From the NCBI RefSeq assembly GCF_014712675.1, contig NZ_JACXSI010000016.1, positions 1-64,000 on the forward strand: a stretch of DNA of 64,000 nt, read 5' to 3'. Of the stretch, positions 36,292 through 45,845 are shown in pieces; the first letter of the stretch is position 1; each line of letters opens with the position of its first letter. The notes below the pieces were generated by a model. The model was not told the DNA's origin and did no database searches. It was given only the letters and a program-made list of their open reading frames with translations. Made by a program: the position numbers and the translations under genes. Source of the stretch: Peribacillus faecalis (lineage in GTDB: Bacteria; Bacillota; Bacilli; Bacillales; DSM-1321).

Positions 36292-37482
36292 GTGATTAAA
36301 AAGAAATGGTTTTGGATTGTATCTGTAGTTATTGTAGGTATTGTTATAGGAATTGCAGTTTTCTTCTTCAGAAGCACTGGATCCGGAATGGCAGGAACAG
36401 AGCCTACTGAAATGGTAATCACTGTTCAGAAAGCAAAAAATCAAGAACTGACAGAAAGTATTTTAGCAACGGGGAAAATCGTGCCGGAAAGGGAACAAAA
36501 GGTTTTTTGGGAAGCGGAAAAAGGGGAAATCGTTGAATATAAAGCAACAGAGAATCAAGTCGTAAAAGCCGGCGACCCTCTATTTGTTTATGATGCTACT
36601 AAAATTAACAATGAATACAACAAAGCAATTCGGGAAAGAGATTTACTCCAAAAAAGAAGCAAAACAGAACAAGCGCAAATTTCTGAGTTTGGTAAACGCA
36701 TTACTCAAGCTCAAAAGAAGGCAAGTGACGGAGAAGCAGAAGATGTTAACCAATTGACAAGCGAGAAAATCCAAATGGAAATTCAATATGAAGGCACGAA
36801 AGCTGAAATCACTTCAATTCAAGAACAAATCAATGAATTAAGCAAACAATTAAAAGATATGACTGTTGTCAGTAAGATTGACGGATTAGTCGTAAAAGTA
36901 AATCAAAATATTGAGAAAAATGAATCAGGTGCAAATGAACCTGTTGTACATATTATCTCGAATTCTCCATTTAAAGTAATCGGGTCAATGAGTGAATTTG
37001 ATACCGTAAAAATTAAAGAAAGCCAAGATGTTATTATCCGTCCGAAAGTATTTAAAGATCGTGAATGGAATGGTGTAGTTGAATCAATCTCCCAATTTCC
37101 CGACTCTGAGGGCGGCAGCGAAGAAATGTATAGCGGTGGTGGTGGCGGTAGCGTAACCATGTATCCATTCAAAGTAGCGATTACTGATGATACTTCTGAA
37201 TTGCGTCAAGGCTTCCATGTATCTTTAGAAATTAAAGTGAGCGGTCAGGATGATGTTTTAGCTGTTCCTCATATGGCGCTTACACAAGATGAAGAAGGTA
37301 TGAATATTGTTTATGTTTTGGTTGATGGTCTTTTGCAAAAACGAACAGTTGAAACCGGTATAATGAATGACGAGTTCATTGAAATTAAAGAAGGTGTTGC
37401 ACTTGATGAACTAGTTGTTATTATGCCGGACGAAGGAATGTTTGATGGTATGGAGGTGACCTCCTATGATGAAATTGAGTGA
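36292..37482 (+). CDS. yknX: ABC exporter membrane-fusion protein, YknX/MacA type
   Basis: A 396-residue HlyD-family protein with one N-terminal membrane helix (residues about 5-25). A barrel-sandwich domain starts at ILATGKIVPEREQKVFWEAEKGEI; a coiled-coil hairpin spans about residues 105-190 and a beta-barrel follows. A poly-Gly stretch (SGGGGGS, near residue 283) interrupts the barrel. In Bacillus subtilis YknX works with YknY and YknZ in defence against the SdpC toxin. GTG start after AGGAGG. Overlaps the ATPase gene by 17 bases. Confidence 0.85.
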   Translation: MIKKKWFWIVSVVIVGIVIGIAVFFFRSTGSGMAGTEPTEMVITVQKAKNQELTESILATGKIVPEREQKVFWEAEKGEIVEYKATENQVVKAGDPLFVYDATKINNEYNKAIRERDLLQKRSKTEQAQISEFGKRITQAQKKASDGEAEDVNQLTSEKIQMEIQYEGTKAEITSIQEQINELSKQLKDMTVVSKIDGLVVKVNQNIEKNESGANEPVVHIISNSPFKVIGSMSEFDTVKIKESQDVIIRPKVFKDREWNGVVESISQFPDSEGGSEEMYSGGGGGSVTMYPFKVAITDDTSELRQGFHVSLEIKVSGQDDVLAVPHMALTQDEEGMNIVYVLVDGLLQKRTVETGIMNDEFIEIKEGVALDELVVIMPDEGMFDGMEVTSYDEIE

Positions 37483-38146
37483 TATTAAAAAAGTTTACAA
37501 TAATGGGTCATTGGAAGTCCCTGTACTAAATGGCATTGATTTAACGATAGAAGAAGGAGAATTTGTGGCAATAATGGGACCCTCAGGTTCTGGAAAATCA
37601 ACATTAATGAATATTATTGGCTTTTTAGATACCCCTTCTTCCGGCACATTTGAATTAAATAAAGTCGAAATCACTTCTGTTAAAGAAAGCCAATTAGCAA
37701 GACTAAGGAATGAACACATCGGATTTGTTTTTCAGCAATTTTTCTTATTGCCAAGATCGAATGCGCTTAAAAATGTCGAGTCACCATTAATTTATGCAGG
37801 AATTAAAAAAGCTGAAAGAAAAGAACGTTCTAAAGAAATGTTAAGTAGGGTTGGTTTAGGCGACCGTATGACTCACTTCCCTAACCAGCTATCAGGCGGT
37901 CAAAAACAACGTGTTGCTATTGCACGGGCGCTAGTTAATAACCCTGCTATTCTATTAGCGGATGAACCTACCGGCGCCTTAGACTCTAAGACTAGTCAAC
38001 AAATAATGGAACTATTCGTTCAACTAAACTTAGAAGGAAAAACGGTCATTATCGTTACCCATGAAGATGAAATTGCCGCATATGCCAAAAGAGTCATTAC
38101 ACTTAAAGATGGACTGATAACAGCTGATGAGAGGTTGACGTTATGA
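37466..38146 (+). CDS. yknY: ABC exporter ATP-binding protein, YknY/MacB type
   Basis: A 226-residue ATPase of the LolD/MacB subfamily. Walker A is GPSGSGKST, the signature LSGGQKQRVAIARAL, Walker B ILLADEPTGALDSKT, H-loop VTHE. It begins inside the 3' end of the yknX-like gene, where a self-complementary GGAGG-TGA-CCTCC (37452-37464) holds the ribosome site, so translation may be coupled to yknX. Its 3' end overlaps the permease gene by four bases. Confidence 0.9.
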   Translation: MMKLSDIKKVYNNGSLEVPVLNGIDLTIEEGEFVAIMGPSGSGKSTLMNIIGFLDTPSSGTFELNKVEITSVKESQLARLRNEHIGFVFQQFFLLPRSNALKNVESPLIYAGIKKAERKERSKEMLSRVGLGDRMTHFPNQLSGGQKQRVAIARALVNNPAILLADEPTGALDSKTSQQIMELFVQLNLEGKTVIIVTHEDEIAAYAKRVITLKDGLITADERLTL

Positions 38147-39348
38147 GTATGTGGGAAAGTTTTAAAATTGCTCTTTCATCTATTTGGGGTCATAAGATAC
38201 GGGCTATCTTAACAATGTTAGGTATTATCATTGGAGTTGCCGCTGTCATCATCATCGTTGCAATCGGACAAGGCGCAAAAAGCCAAATGACAGAGGAATT
38301 ATTCAGCACTGATCAAAATGCTATTGATATTTATTACGAACCGCTCCCTACTGAAGACGGCTCAGAAATGTATTGGGAAGAACCGGAACTTACAGCTGAA
38401 GATATCATTACTCTTTCCGAAGTACCTGGAGTAGAAGCAGTCATTGCAATTAATCGCGGTTGGGGGCCAATGGTCTATAATGACGTTCAAGGTGAAATGG
38501 AGATTATGGGAGTTGGACCTGAATACTTCTCTGCAAAAAATCTTCAAATTGTAGAAGGACGTGCCTTCTATGCTGCTGATACTGAAGGCATGAACCGAGT
38601 GGTGATGATTGATGAAGTAGCGAGAGATTATTTTTTTGCGGATGCTGAAAATGTTATCGGAGAGATTGTTGATGTAAATAACAACCCATATAAAGTCGTT
38701 GGTGTCTTTACTTCACTTGTACCAGAGCAATATCGATATAGCGAGTTTGGCGAAATGCTTATGCCCAGAGGAGTAATTTCGATGATGTTCGGCAATAGAG
38801 AGATCGAACAGCTATCTGTAATTGCCGGTGACCCGGAACAAATTGCAGAAACCGGAAGATTAGCGGCCGACGCATTAACGCAGGCAAAACAACTTGAAGA
38901 TGGTATGTATTCAACTTATGATATGTCTCAATATGAACAAGAATTGGATACGGTCATAACTTTAATGACTTTATTTATCGGAAGCATTGCAGGAATCTCT
39001 CTTTTAGTCGGCGGAATCGGTGTTATGAATATTATGCTTGTTTCCGTAACGGAAAGAACGAGAGAAATCGGACTTCGCAAAGCACTTGGAGCGACAAGAG
39101 GAAAAATTCTTCTGCAATTTTTGATTGAGTCTGTCACATTGACGACGCTTGGCGGATTAATCGGTCTTGGTTTAGCGGCAATCGGCACGCAAATCGTATC
39201 GCAATTAAGCCCGATTACAGCAACAATCAGCCCATTAGTTGTTTTAGTAGGTCTTGGCTTTTCCGCATTTATTGGCATTATATTTGGCATTTTACCAGCA
39301 AATAACGCATCGAAGTTAAGTCCGATTGATGCATTAAGATATGAATAA
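38143..39348 (+). CDS. yknZ: ABC exporter permease, YknZ/MacB type
   Basis: A 401-residue MacB-like permease. One N-terminal helix (residues about 20-40), a large extracytoplasmic domain (about 45-270), then three helices with the FtsX domain (LLVGGIGVMNIMLVSVTERTREIG...LGATRGKI). With YknX and YknY it forms an exporter or a lateral extractor of membrane-inserted peptides. Bacillus subtilis has a fourth protein, YknW, upstream; no counterpart is present here. The terminator at 39411-39443 follows. Confidence 0.88.
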   Translation: MSMWESFKIALSSIWGHKIRAILTMLGIIIGVAAVIIIVAIGQGAKSQMTEELFSTDQNAIDIYYEPLPTEDGSEMYWEEPELTAEDIITLSEVPGVEAVIAINRGWGPMVYNDVQGEMEIMGVGPEYFSAKNLQIVEGRAFYAADTEGMNRVVMIDEVARDYFFADAENVIGEIVDVNNNPYKVVGVFTSLVPEQYRYSEFGEMLMPRGVISMMFGNREIEQLSVIAGDPEQIAETGRLAADALTQAKQLEDGMYSTYDMSQYEQELDTVITLMTLFIGSIAGISLLVGGIGVMNIMLVSVTERTREIGLRKALGATRGKILLQFLIESVTLTTLGGLIGLGLAAIGTQIVSQLSPITATISPLVVLVGLGFSAFIGIIFGILPANNASKLSPIDALRYE

Positions 39349-39410
39349 TAAGAAAAACCTTTAGAAATTTATCTTTCTTAAGAAGTAAAAAGACAACACT
39401 TAGTTGAACG

Positions 39411-39443
39411 AAGAACCGCAAGCGAATAACACTTGCGGTTCTT
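39411..39443 (+). terminator. Terminator between yknZ and the MCP remnant
   Basis: AAGAACCGCAAG and CTTGCGGTTCTT form a 12-bp stem with a 9-base loop. The T-run is weak, but it lies between convergent yknZ and the chemoreceptor remnant and could terminate both. Confidence 0.6.
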
Positions 39444-39459
39444 CTATCGTCTAATCAAT

Positions 39460-39564
39460 CTAAAAAGTGAATTTCGATACTTTCATTTGTAATTCTTCCA
39501 CTAAGTTCGAAAGTGAAATAGATGCGCTCGTTATTTCTATAAATGAATGTAAGGCCTCTATCAA
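39460..39564 (-). pseudogene. C-terminal remnant of a methyl-accepting chemotaxis protein
   Basis: A 34-codon frame without a usable start ends SISLSNLVEELQMKVSKFTF. This matches the way methyl-accepting chemotaxis proteins end (helical repeats then LAEELQxxVxxF). An in-frame TAG precedes it. All other domains are missing. It is probably the tail of a decayed receptor gene; no chemotaxis genes are nearby. Confidence 0.5.
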
Positions 39565-39610
39565 CTAAAACCGAGCAATTTTATATATAATTTTCTAGCT
39601 TTTCTTAATT

Positions 39611-39871
39611 TTAATTAGGTTCCCATCTCAAATGATATTGGTCAGCTAATTTTAATGAGCGATCTAATGCATCTAAATATGGTATAGAAGAGCTGAGAGC
39701 TTTTAAATATGCCGTATTCTTGTCATCTTCTCTTAACATTTGCACAAAGTATCCACCTTCGCACGGCTCTACATGCACCGCTAAATGATCTGCACCATAC
39801 TCAAGTACAGCATGTTCTACAATTGCAGAAGCATCATTATATTCAATGTCATACACTCTTTCTTCAGCCAT
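39611..39871 (-). CDS. Hypothetical protein, 86 residues
   Basis: A small acidic soluble protein. ATG 39871 follows GAGGAGGGG with good spacing; the ORF extends two codons further to a TTG without benefit. No signal peptide or membrane segment. I see no family: VYDIEYNDASAIVEHAVLEYG and a Trp-containing C-terminus (YHLRWEPN) are the main features. It is followed by the DUF308-type gene on the same strand. Confidence 0.6.
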   Translation of the reverse strand: MAEERVYDIEYNDASAIVEHAVLEYGADHLAVHVEPCEGGYFVQMLREDDKNTAYLKALSSSIPYLDALDRSLKLADQYHLRWEPN

Positions 39872-39906
39872 CTTCAACCCCTCCTCAAATATTCTCTACT
39901 ATTTCT

Positions 39907-40431
39907 TTACCTCGCACAGAAAATAGAAAACCATAATTTTTCCAAATAATAATACGTACTAAAAGCATTGAGACCTTGCGTAATGAAAAATAGACTAATA
40001 ACAATAACTATACTGATACTATTAATGAGCGGAATAAATCCTATAATTGCGGATACTCCTCCTATTAATAAAAGCCCTATCCAACCATATATATGTAACT
40101 TTCTTGCTTTAAAGCTTGCAATCACTCTGATATATCCTGAAAACAAAAGCCATAAACCAAACATAAAGTTCAATGTATGATCGCTAACATCATTATCCAA
40201 GAATAATATAGCGCCCAATAAAAATGTAACGGATCCCTCTGCTAATATCCATTTGACATCTCTTTCCTCGTGAGAATCATTTAAATAATTGACCAATAAA
40301 ATAAGACCTAATGCAATCATCACTATCCCAACTAATAAAATAGAAATTCTTGATGGGTTAATCATAAACAACACACCTAACAGCAGCATGATAATACCTG
40401 AAAATAAAATGAAAATATGCCAAAATCTCAT
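39907..40431 (-). CDS. HdeD/DUF308-type membrane protein
   Basis: A 174-residue protein with five to six short membrane helices in HdeD-like repeats (LFSGIIMLLLGVLFMINPSR, then ILLVGIVMIALGLILLV and IGLLLIGGVSAIIGFIPLIN). Such proteins are linked to acid stress in enterobacteria, but the role in Bacilli is unknown. GGGAGGG precedes the ATG at a slightly short distance. Confidence 0.7.
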   Translation of the reverse strand: MRFWHIFILFSGIIMLLLGVLFMINPSRISILLVGIVMIALGLILLVNYLNDSHEERDVKWILAEGSVTFLLGAILFLDNDVSDHTLNFMFGLWLLFSGYIRVIASFKARKLHIYGWIGLLLIGGVSAIIGFIPLINSISIVIVISLFFITQGLNAFSTYYYLEKLWFSIFCAR

Positions 40432-40517
40432 ACTGTTCCCTCCCTGTAAGGCTTTAAAGTCGTATATTCTTTAAATACCCATTTTAAATTTACTAAAATC
40501 GAATTTATAAAATTAAA

Positions 40518-40549
40518 ATCAGCCCCCATCAAGGATGATTGAGGCTGAT
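40518..40549 (-). terminator. Intrinsic terminator after the 166-residue protein gene
   Basis: ATCAGCCCCCATCA and TGATTGAGGCTGAT form a 14-position stem with one mismatch and a 4-base loop, followed by a T-rich run on the minus strand. It directly follows the stop. Confidence 0.8.
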
Positions 40550-40555
40550 AGCTTC

Positions 40556-41056
40556 TTACATATTAATGGTATTCCTGTCTAAATAAATCTTGTTTCGATA
40601 TTTCAGCTTATATACATATTGGAGGCTTATATTTTTTTCACTATTACCTAAGAAGAAATGACCATTTTCAAAAAAAACATGCTTCTCGACTTGCATTTCT
40701 TCTTGATTCAAATTGGTCACCCATACTTTTTTAGCACTATGAAGTTCATTCTGTAAAATATCTTGAATAAGCTGTTCTATGGATTTCCCTTCTTCTTCCA
40801 TACATTCAGTTACAGTCTCAGAATGACAAACTTCACTTGTGACTGCAATTTCTTCCATTACCTTAACTCCATTTGGATTGGTACTATTTCCAATTGGAAT
40901 ATATCTATCTGTATGTATTGGCTGCTCTTCTCTTCTTTTAGATACAAATCTGTATAATAGCATTGCAAATCCGCTTGTCCAGCCAATTAGAGAAACAATC
41001 TTTCTTAATCTGGCTGCTCTTTTCTTTTTTTTCTGTTTGTTTTTTGATTGCTTCAT
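40556..41056 (-). CDS. Hypothetical protein with one membrane segment
   Basis: A 166-residue protein with a very basic N-terminus (KQKKKKRAARLRK), one likely membrane helix (residues about 21-39) and a hydrophilic C-terminal part. There is no recognised domain. The positive-inside rule places the basic end in the cytoplasm and the rest outside. Ribosome site is not strong. Function unknown. Confidence 0.6.
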   Translation of the reverse strand: MKQSKNKQKKKKRAARLRKIVSLIGWTSGFAMLLYRFVSKRREEQPIHTDRYIPIGNSTNPNGVKVMEEIAVTSEVCHSETVTECMEEEGKSIEQLIQDILQNELHSAKKVWVTNLNQEEMQVEKHVFFENGHFFLGNSEKNISLQYVYKLKYRNKIYLDRNTINM

Positions 41057-41193
41057 ACTGTGATTGGTTACCGCCTTTCATTTAGAGACTCCACTAACTT
41101 TGGTATTTCCATAGACTCCCTGTATGATGATTATTAGCTTCATTTTATTATGTGTATCCTGTTCAATCAAGCTAGTATTCTTTTGAAACCAGA

Positions 41194-41229
41194 AAAATAA
41201 GCCAAGCTATAATTAACTCGGCTTATTTT
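41194..41229 (-). terminator. Intrinsic terminator after the MFS gene
   Basis: AAAATAAGCCAAG and CTCGGCTTATTTT form a 13-position stem with one mismatch and a 10-base loop. T-runs on both sides permit bidirectional use. Confidence 0.8.
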
Positions 41230-41234
41230 AGTAC

Positions 41235-42485
41235 TTACTGTTTTTCTGTTAGCCCGGCTTTAACTAATGCTTTATTGCCAATTAAGAAGAAGGATAGAAT
41301 AAACATGACAATTCCGGTCCCAATCAGCAGCAACTCAATGGCTATTACATCTGCAACCGGCCCAAATATCAGCATACCTAAAGGCATCATTGAAGTTGAA
41401 ATCATTGTCAAGACGCCAAATACTCTTCCTAAATAATTCTCTTCCACTTTTTCCTGCAGCAAAACCATTGAAGGTGTATTAAAGAACGGCATTGCGATAC
41501 CGATGATACCCATGAATAAAGAATAAATCCAAAAGACTGGTATAATACCAAGAGCAAATGTACATATTCCAAAAATAACGCTTGCCAAGCTCATCGTATA
41601 AATTTTGTTTTTAAAACCTTTCATAGTAGCGACCAAAACTCCTCCAAGCATCATTCCGATTGAAAAGGCCACTTCAATCGCCGTCAGTCTCCAAACATCA
41701 GCACCAAAGCTTCGAGTTACTTGTAACGGAGTTAAAAATGAAACAGGAGCAGCCATAATAAAGAAAAGTGCGAAAAACAAAAAGAATATTTTTAAAAATT
41801 CATGATTCTTGATATACTTCAAGCCAATTTTCAAGTCCTCATAATAGCTAATATTCTGTTTTTCTGTCGCTTTTGCATGAATCTTAATAGATAAGAATTT
41901 TAATAATATAAAAATGGCAATAGCGGCAGTAATTACATCAATAAAGAAAATCATTTCAATAGTTGTTGCGGAAAGAAGTGCAGCACTGACCATTGGAGAA
42001 ATCAACATGACCATCGCTTGCATGCTTCCGTTAATCCCATTCACCTTCGTTAAATATTCTTCGGGTACCATCTGCGGAATAATCGCCCCGACTGCTGGTG
42101 TCTGAATTCCTGTACCGACTGCCCGAACTGCGCAAATAACAAATAGCAGCCAAAAAGCATCATAACCAGATATAAAGACAATTGCCAATAAAAGCGTTAC
42201 TAATGCGATCATCGCATCTGCAATGATAATCAACTTTTTTCGATTGTATCGGTCCGCCCACACTCCTGAAAAAGGCGAAAGCAGAAATGTCGGTAAAAAG
42301 CCGCATAAAATATAGATGGTCATCATTACACCAGATTGCGTATTCAGTGTAATATACCACATAACAGCATATTGTACTAAAGAAGAACCGAACATCGAAA
42401 TGAATTGACTGCCTAAAAACAATGAAACATTCTTTTTCCAATTCCCATATTCACCATCTAGAGTTGGGTTCATTCGTAAACACAT
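41235..42485 (-). CDS. MFS transporter, macrolide-efflux-like
   Basis: A 416-residue major facilitator with 12 helices. The A-motif GVWADRYNRKKLIII and PFFNTPSMVLLQEKVEENYLGRVFGV match the MefA/enterobactin-exporter type subfamily. Substrate is unknown. Two starts are possible, ATG 42485 and ATG 42473; neither has a strong ribosome site, and the second may be the family start. Confidence 0.85.
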   Translation of the reverse strand: MCLRMNPTLDGEYGNWKKNVSLFLGSQFISMFGSSLVQYAVMWYITLNTQSGVMMTIYILCGFLPTFLLSPFSGVWADRYNRKKLIIIADAMIALVTLLLAIVFISGYDAFWLLFVICAVRAVGTGIQTPAVGAIIPQMVPEEYLTKVNGINGSMQAMVMLISPMVSAALLSATTIEMIFFIDVITAAIAIFILLKFLSIKIHAKATEKQNISYYEDLKIGLKYIKNHEFLKIFFLFFALFFIMAAPVSFLTPLQVTRSFGADVWRLTAIEVAFSIGMMLGGVLVATMKGFKNKIYTMSLASVIFGICTFALGIIPVFWIYSLFMGIIGIAMPFFNTPSMVLLQEKVEENYLGRVFGVLTMISTSMMPLGMLIFGPVADVIAIELLLIGTGIVMFILSFFLIGNKALVKAGLTEKQ

Positions 42486-42555
42486 CCATTCTCATTTAAT
42501 TGGAATATCTTCCGGTTTTATTTTACCATTATTCACCGATTAATCCGCATATGAA

Positions 42556-42594
42556 AAAAGCAGTCTGAAAACAACTTAGTTTCAGACTGCTTTT
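42556..42594 (-). terminator. Intrinsic terminator after the DUF2339 gene
   Basis: AAAAGCAGTCTGAAA and TTTCAGACTGCTTTT form a perfect 15-bp stem with a 9-base loop. It sits immediately after the stop. Confidence 0.85.
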
Positions 42595-42595
42595 A

Positions 42596-44314
42596 CTATT
42601 TTCTCACAAAAAACATTCTCGAAATCCCGACGCCAATCGATCCGATAATGAGGAATAAAATAGCGCGTATAGTCATGCTCACCATTCCTAAATCCAAGAA
42701 GAACAGCTTGCCTACAGTAATAAATAAAACAACTAATCCAATATAAATAACTTCATTTCTATTAAAAATAGTTTGTGTATTTTGCAGACGACCATACCAA
42801 ATTGCTGCTGAAGCATAAAGCATCCATAAAAATGAGATTGTAAGACTGTTAACATCTGAATCATCAGTTACTGCCCCGCCAACTTTCGTTAAAACAACAA
42901 ACAACAATAACATAAAGATATAGAAGAAAACTTGATAACCTGCTTTCGATTTGTTAATCAGAGTATTTGCCGTTGTAAATAATACAATTGCAAATGTTGC
43001 AATTAAAAGCAGATGTGTAAAAAATGCCATTGATAAAATGTCATAGATAGGTGTAATTAACGTCAACAAAACACCGAAGCTATATACAAAACCGCCGATG
43101 ATGATTTTTAAGTAATTTTTCAACATAAACCCTACGTATACAGCAAGACCGCCCTGAAGCAAGTATAAAACTGTTTCAATATCTTGCTCAAATTGCTTTG
43201 AAATAACAATCGCCATACTGAACATCGCTAATCCGAAACTGATAGAAGATAAAAGCGATCGCTTGTCTTTTCTCAGTTCTACATAAGTGAGTACGGAATA
43301 AACAATCGATGCTGCTAACAGTGCTACAGTTGAACCATTATCTAGATTAATACAACTAAATATCAATAAAACCCCGTTATAAGCAAGCATTCCTAAACGT
43401 TGATTATAAATGAAACTACGATTACGTATAAGCTGATAATACAGAACTATTTGCAACAGCGCATATATGATGCAAATCTCATTCTGCAAACTAATAACCG
43501 AAAATGAAACAATAGTAAAGAAACTGAATAAAACAATTTGTGAGACGATATAAGTAGCGATATATAAAATCCGATAAAGCTTTCCTGCTGCATAAAATAA
43601 TAAACTGATTGTCAGCAGTGTTTCATAGCCTAGAAAAACATAATAATTCGGAGTTGTGCTATTTACTAAAAACGGTACAAAAAATCCGCCTAACGCAACA
43701 AAAATAGCCAAATATTCCGACTTATGAATATGAGCGATAAAGATTCCGGCAACAATCCACAAAACATTCAATATAAAGGCGGCAGGAGCCGGTATATATT
43801 CATATAAGTAATGTGCGGCAAATGTTGTAATAACGATAGCTGCAATACTTCCTCCTAAAAGGACTAAACCAAGCGGAGCTCGGCTTGCTTTAATCTGCCT
43901 TGAACCAATCCAATATAAACCTCCCGCTAATAATGCACCAAAAACTAATCTTAATGGAGGAGTTAATATGCCGGCATCGACTCCAGCCTTAAACAACCAC
44001 ACAACTCCAAGCAACATAATCCCTATGAAAATGCGCGGCAGCCAAATTTGGCACAATTTTAACAAATCAAAGCTCTTATCTTTATGCACTTTTTCTATTG
44101 AAATAGGTGGAGCTTCCACCGATTCTTCTGGTCTTTTTATTATTTCTTCCTGTTGCTGTTTTATAGCAAGTTGCTCATTAATTTTAGCCTGGTCCTCAGC
44201 CTCCTGCCTAACTAAAATTGCATGTTGCTTTTTCAAGTCTGATAATGTTTCATTCATCGTAACAATTGCTCGTTCAATATTTAGGATCTTCCTTTTTAAT
44301 TCATTACTGTTCAT
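42596..44314 (-). CDS. DUF2339 polytopic membrane protein
   Basis: A 572-residue protein with an N-terminal coiled-coil (residues about 1-80, with runs of Glu, Lys and Gln) followed by about 14-17 short membrane helices, the layout of DUF2339 proteins. ATG 44314 follows GGGAGGAATG; the ORF extends 14 codons further without a ribosome site. Function is unknown; envelope-related roles have been proposed for the family. The terminator at 42556-42594 follows. Confidence 0.75.
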   Translation of the reverse strand: MNSNELKRKILNIERAIVTMNETLSDLKKQHAILVRQEAEDQAKINEQLAIKQQQEEIIKRPEESVEAPPISIEKVHKDKSFDLLKLCQIWLPRIFIGIMLLGVVWLFKAGVDAGILTPPLRLVFGALLAGGLYWIGSRQIKASRAPLGLVLLGGSIAAIVITTFAAHYLYEYIPAPAAFILNVLWIVAGIFIAHIHKSEYLAIFVALGGFFVPFLVNSTTPNYYVFLGYETLLTISLLFYAAGKLYRILYIATYIVSQIVLFSFFTIVSFSVISLQNEICIIYALLQIVLYYQLIRNRSFIYNQRLGMLAYNGVLLIFSCINLDNGSTVALLAASIVYSVLTYVELRKDKRSLLSSISFGLAMFSMAIVISKQFEQDIETVLYLLQGGLAVYVGFMLKNYLKIIIGGFVYSFGVLLTLITPIYDILSMAFFTHLLLIATFAIVLFTTANTLINKSKAGYQVFFYIFMLLLFVVLTKVGGAVTDDSDVNSLTISFLWMLYASAAIWYGRLQNTQTIFNRNEVIYIGLVVLFITVGKLFFLDLGMVSMTIRAILFLIIGSIGVGISRMFFVRK

Positions 44315-44501
44315 TACCGCATTCCTCCCAATCCCAATTATTACATAAAGTTCCATATTATTAAACTGTGAATTTAATCAATACAATTCGAAAAAGTTCA
44401 TATCTTTTCCCTGTAAACACTTGATATAAATACAGTTTAGTCGTAATATAGATAAATGTTTTTATTATATAAAAATAACATTTTATCGGAGGAATTATGC
44501 A

Positions 44502-45752
44502 TTGAAAAAATTTTTAATATGGCTGTTATCAATCATATCGGTTATTTTAATAGCAGCAGGCTCTGTTTTTTTGTATTTTCATGATACGGTTTCGCAGTAT
44601 GAAAATAGATTTTATCCTAATATAGTAATTGAAGGCAGGAATTTAAGCGGACTTACGAAAGAAGAAGCATTAAATCAGCTCGATAATATAATTAATCAGT
44701 ATAATCAGATTAACGTTACAATTACCGCCGGTGATCAAGTATTCCAAAAGCAATTGCAAGATTTAGGAGTTCAATATGATTTAGATAAACAAGTTGAGGA
44801 AGCCTTTCAATTTGGGAAAAATGAGAACATACTAGAACAATATAATCTTATTAAAAATGAGCAAGGGCAATCCTATACCCTTTCTTACTCAATTGATGAT
44901 ATGTTATTAGATAATTGGATTTCAGAAATTGGGCAAAGCTTGGAAAGAAAGCCTTTAAATGCGACTATGAAAATCAATAATGGCCAGGTTAGTATTACAA
45001 ATGACGTTAGCGGTTTACAAATTGATCAAGAGCAGTTAAAAACATCATTATCGGACGCATTAAACAGCAATCAAAAACAAGACATTGCCGCTATTGCCAA
45101 TTTGGAAGAAATCCGTCCTGATATTACATACGATGCTTTAAGCAATGTCCGCTATGTAATTGGTTCTTATACAACCAACTATTCCAGTAATCAAGCTAAC
45201 CGAAATACTAATATAAAAATTGCAACCGAAACAATTGACTCCTACCTGCTTATGCCCGGTGAATCTTTTAGTTTTAACGATTATATCGGCGATACTACAG
45301 CAGATAAGGGTTATCGGCCTGCGGGCACTTATTTAAACGGACAAGTTGTCGATTCACTTGGCGGTGGCGTTTGTCAAGTAAGCACTACATTATACAATGC
45401 CATTATAAAAGCCGGCATCATTCCGGATACGCGCTACAATCACAGTATGACAGTCGGCTATGTTCCAATCGGACAAGATGCAGCGATTGCCTATCCATAT
45501 AAAGATTTAGCATTTACCAATCCATACGATGCTCCCATTTATATTGAAGGCACAGTAACTCCAACGTCTGTCACGTTTACGATATACTCAACAGCCGATT
45601 CTAAAGATTCCAACATTGAATACAAGTTATCCAGTAAAACGCTAAACAGTACTAATAAAAACATTATTAGCGAAACATATTTAGAAACATACATAAATGG
45701 AAGTCTTACAGAAAGCAAAATAATAAATAGAGATACATATAAAGTTAATTAA
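44502..45752 (+). CDS. VanW family protein (copy 1)
   Basis: A 416-residue secreted or membrane-anchored protein. An N-terminal helix (residues about 3-25), a PG_binding_4-type domain (about 30-200) and a VanW domain (about 215-350) with the signature MPGESFSFNDYIG and SLGGGVCQVSTTLYNA. Such proteins are thought to act at the peptidoglycan; the activity is not defined. Highly similar to the copy at 52830. TTG start after CGGAGG; an out-of-frame ATGCATTGA overlaps it. Confidence 0.88.
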   Translation: MKKFLIWLLSIISVILIAAGSVFLYFHDTVSQYENRFYPNIVIEGRNLSGLTKEEALNQLDNIINQYNQINVTITAGDQVFQKQLQDLGVQYDLDKQVEEAFQFGKNENILEQYNLIKNEQGQSYTLSYSIDDMLLDNWISEIGQSLERKPLNATMKINNGQVSITNDVSGLQIDQEQLKTSLSDALNSNQKQDIAAIANLEEIRPDITYDALSNVRYVIGSYTTNYSSNQANRNTNIKIATETIDSYLLMPGESFSFNDYIGDTTADKGYRPAGTYLNGQVVDSLGGGVCQVSTTLYNAIIKAGIIPDTRYNHSMTVGYVPIGQDAAIAYPYKDLAFTNPYDAPIYIEGTVTPTSVTFTIYSTADSKDSNIEYKLSSKTLNSTNKNIISETYLETYINGSLTESKIINRDTYKVN

Positions 45753-45757
45753 CTTCT

Positions 45758-45789
45758 AATCTCCATGGGTCTTAAGACTTATGGAGGTT
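45758..45789 (+). terminator. Intrinsic terminator after VanW copy 1
   Basis: AATCTCCAT and ATGGAGGTT form a 9-bp stem with an inner GTCTT/AAGAC hairpin, followed by a T-run. Confidence 0.75.
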
Positions 45790-45845
45790 TTTTAATTTCA
45801 AACTGCTAAGTACCAATTAGGCTTTTACTGAATAACATGTCATAA

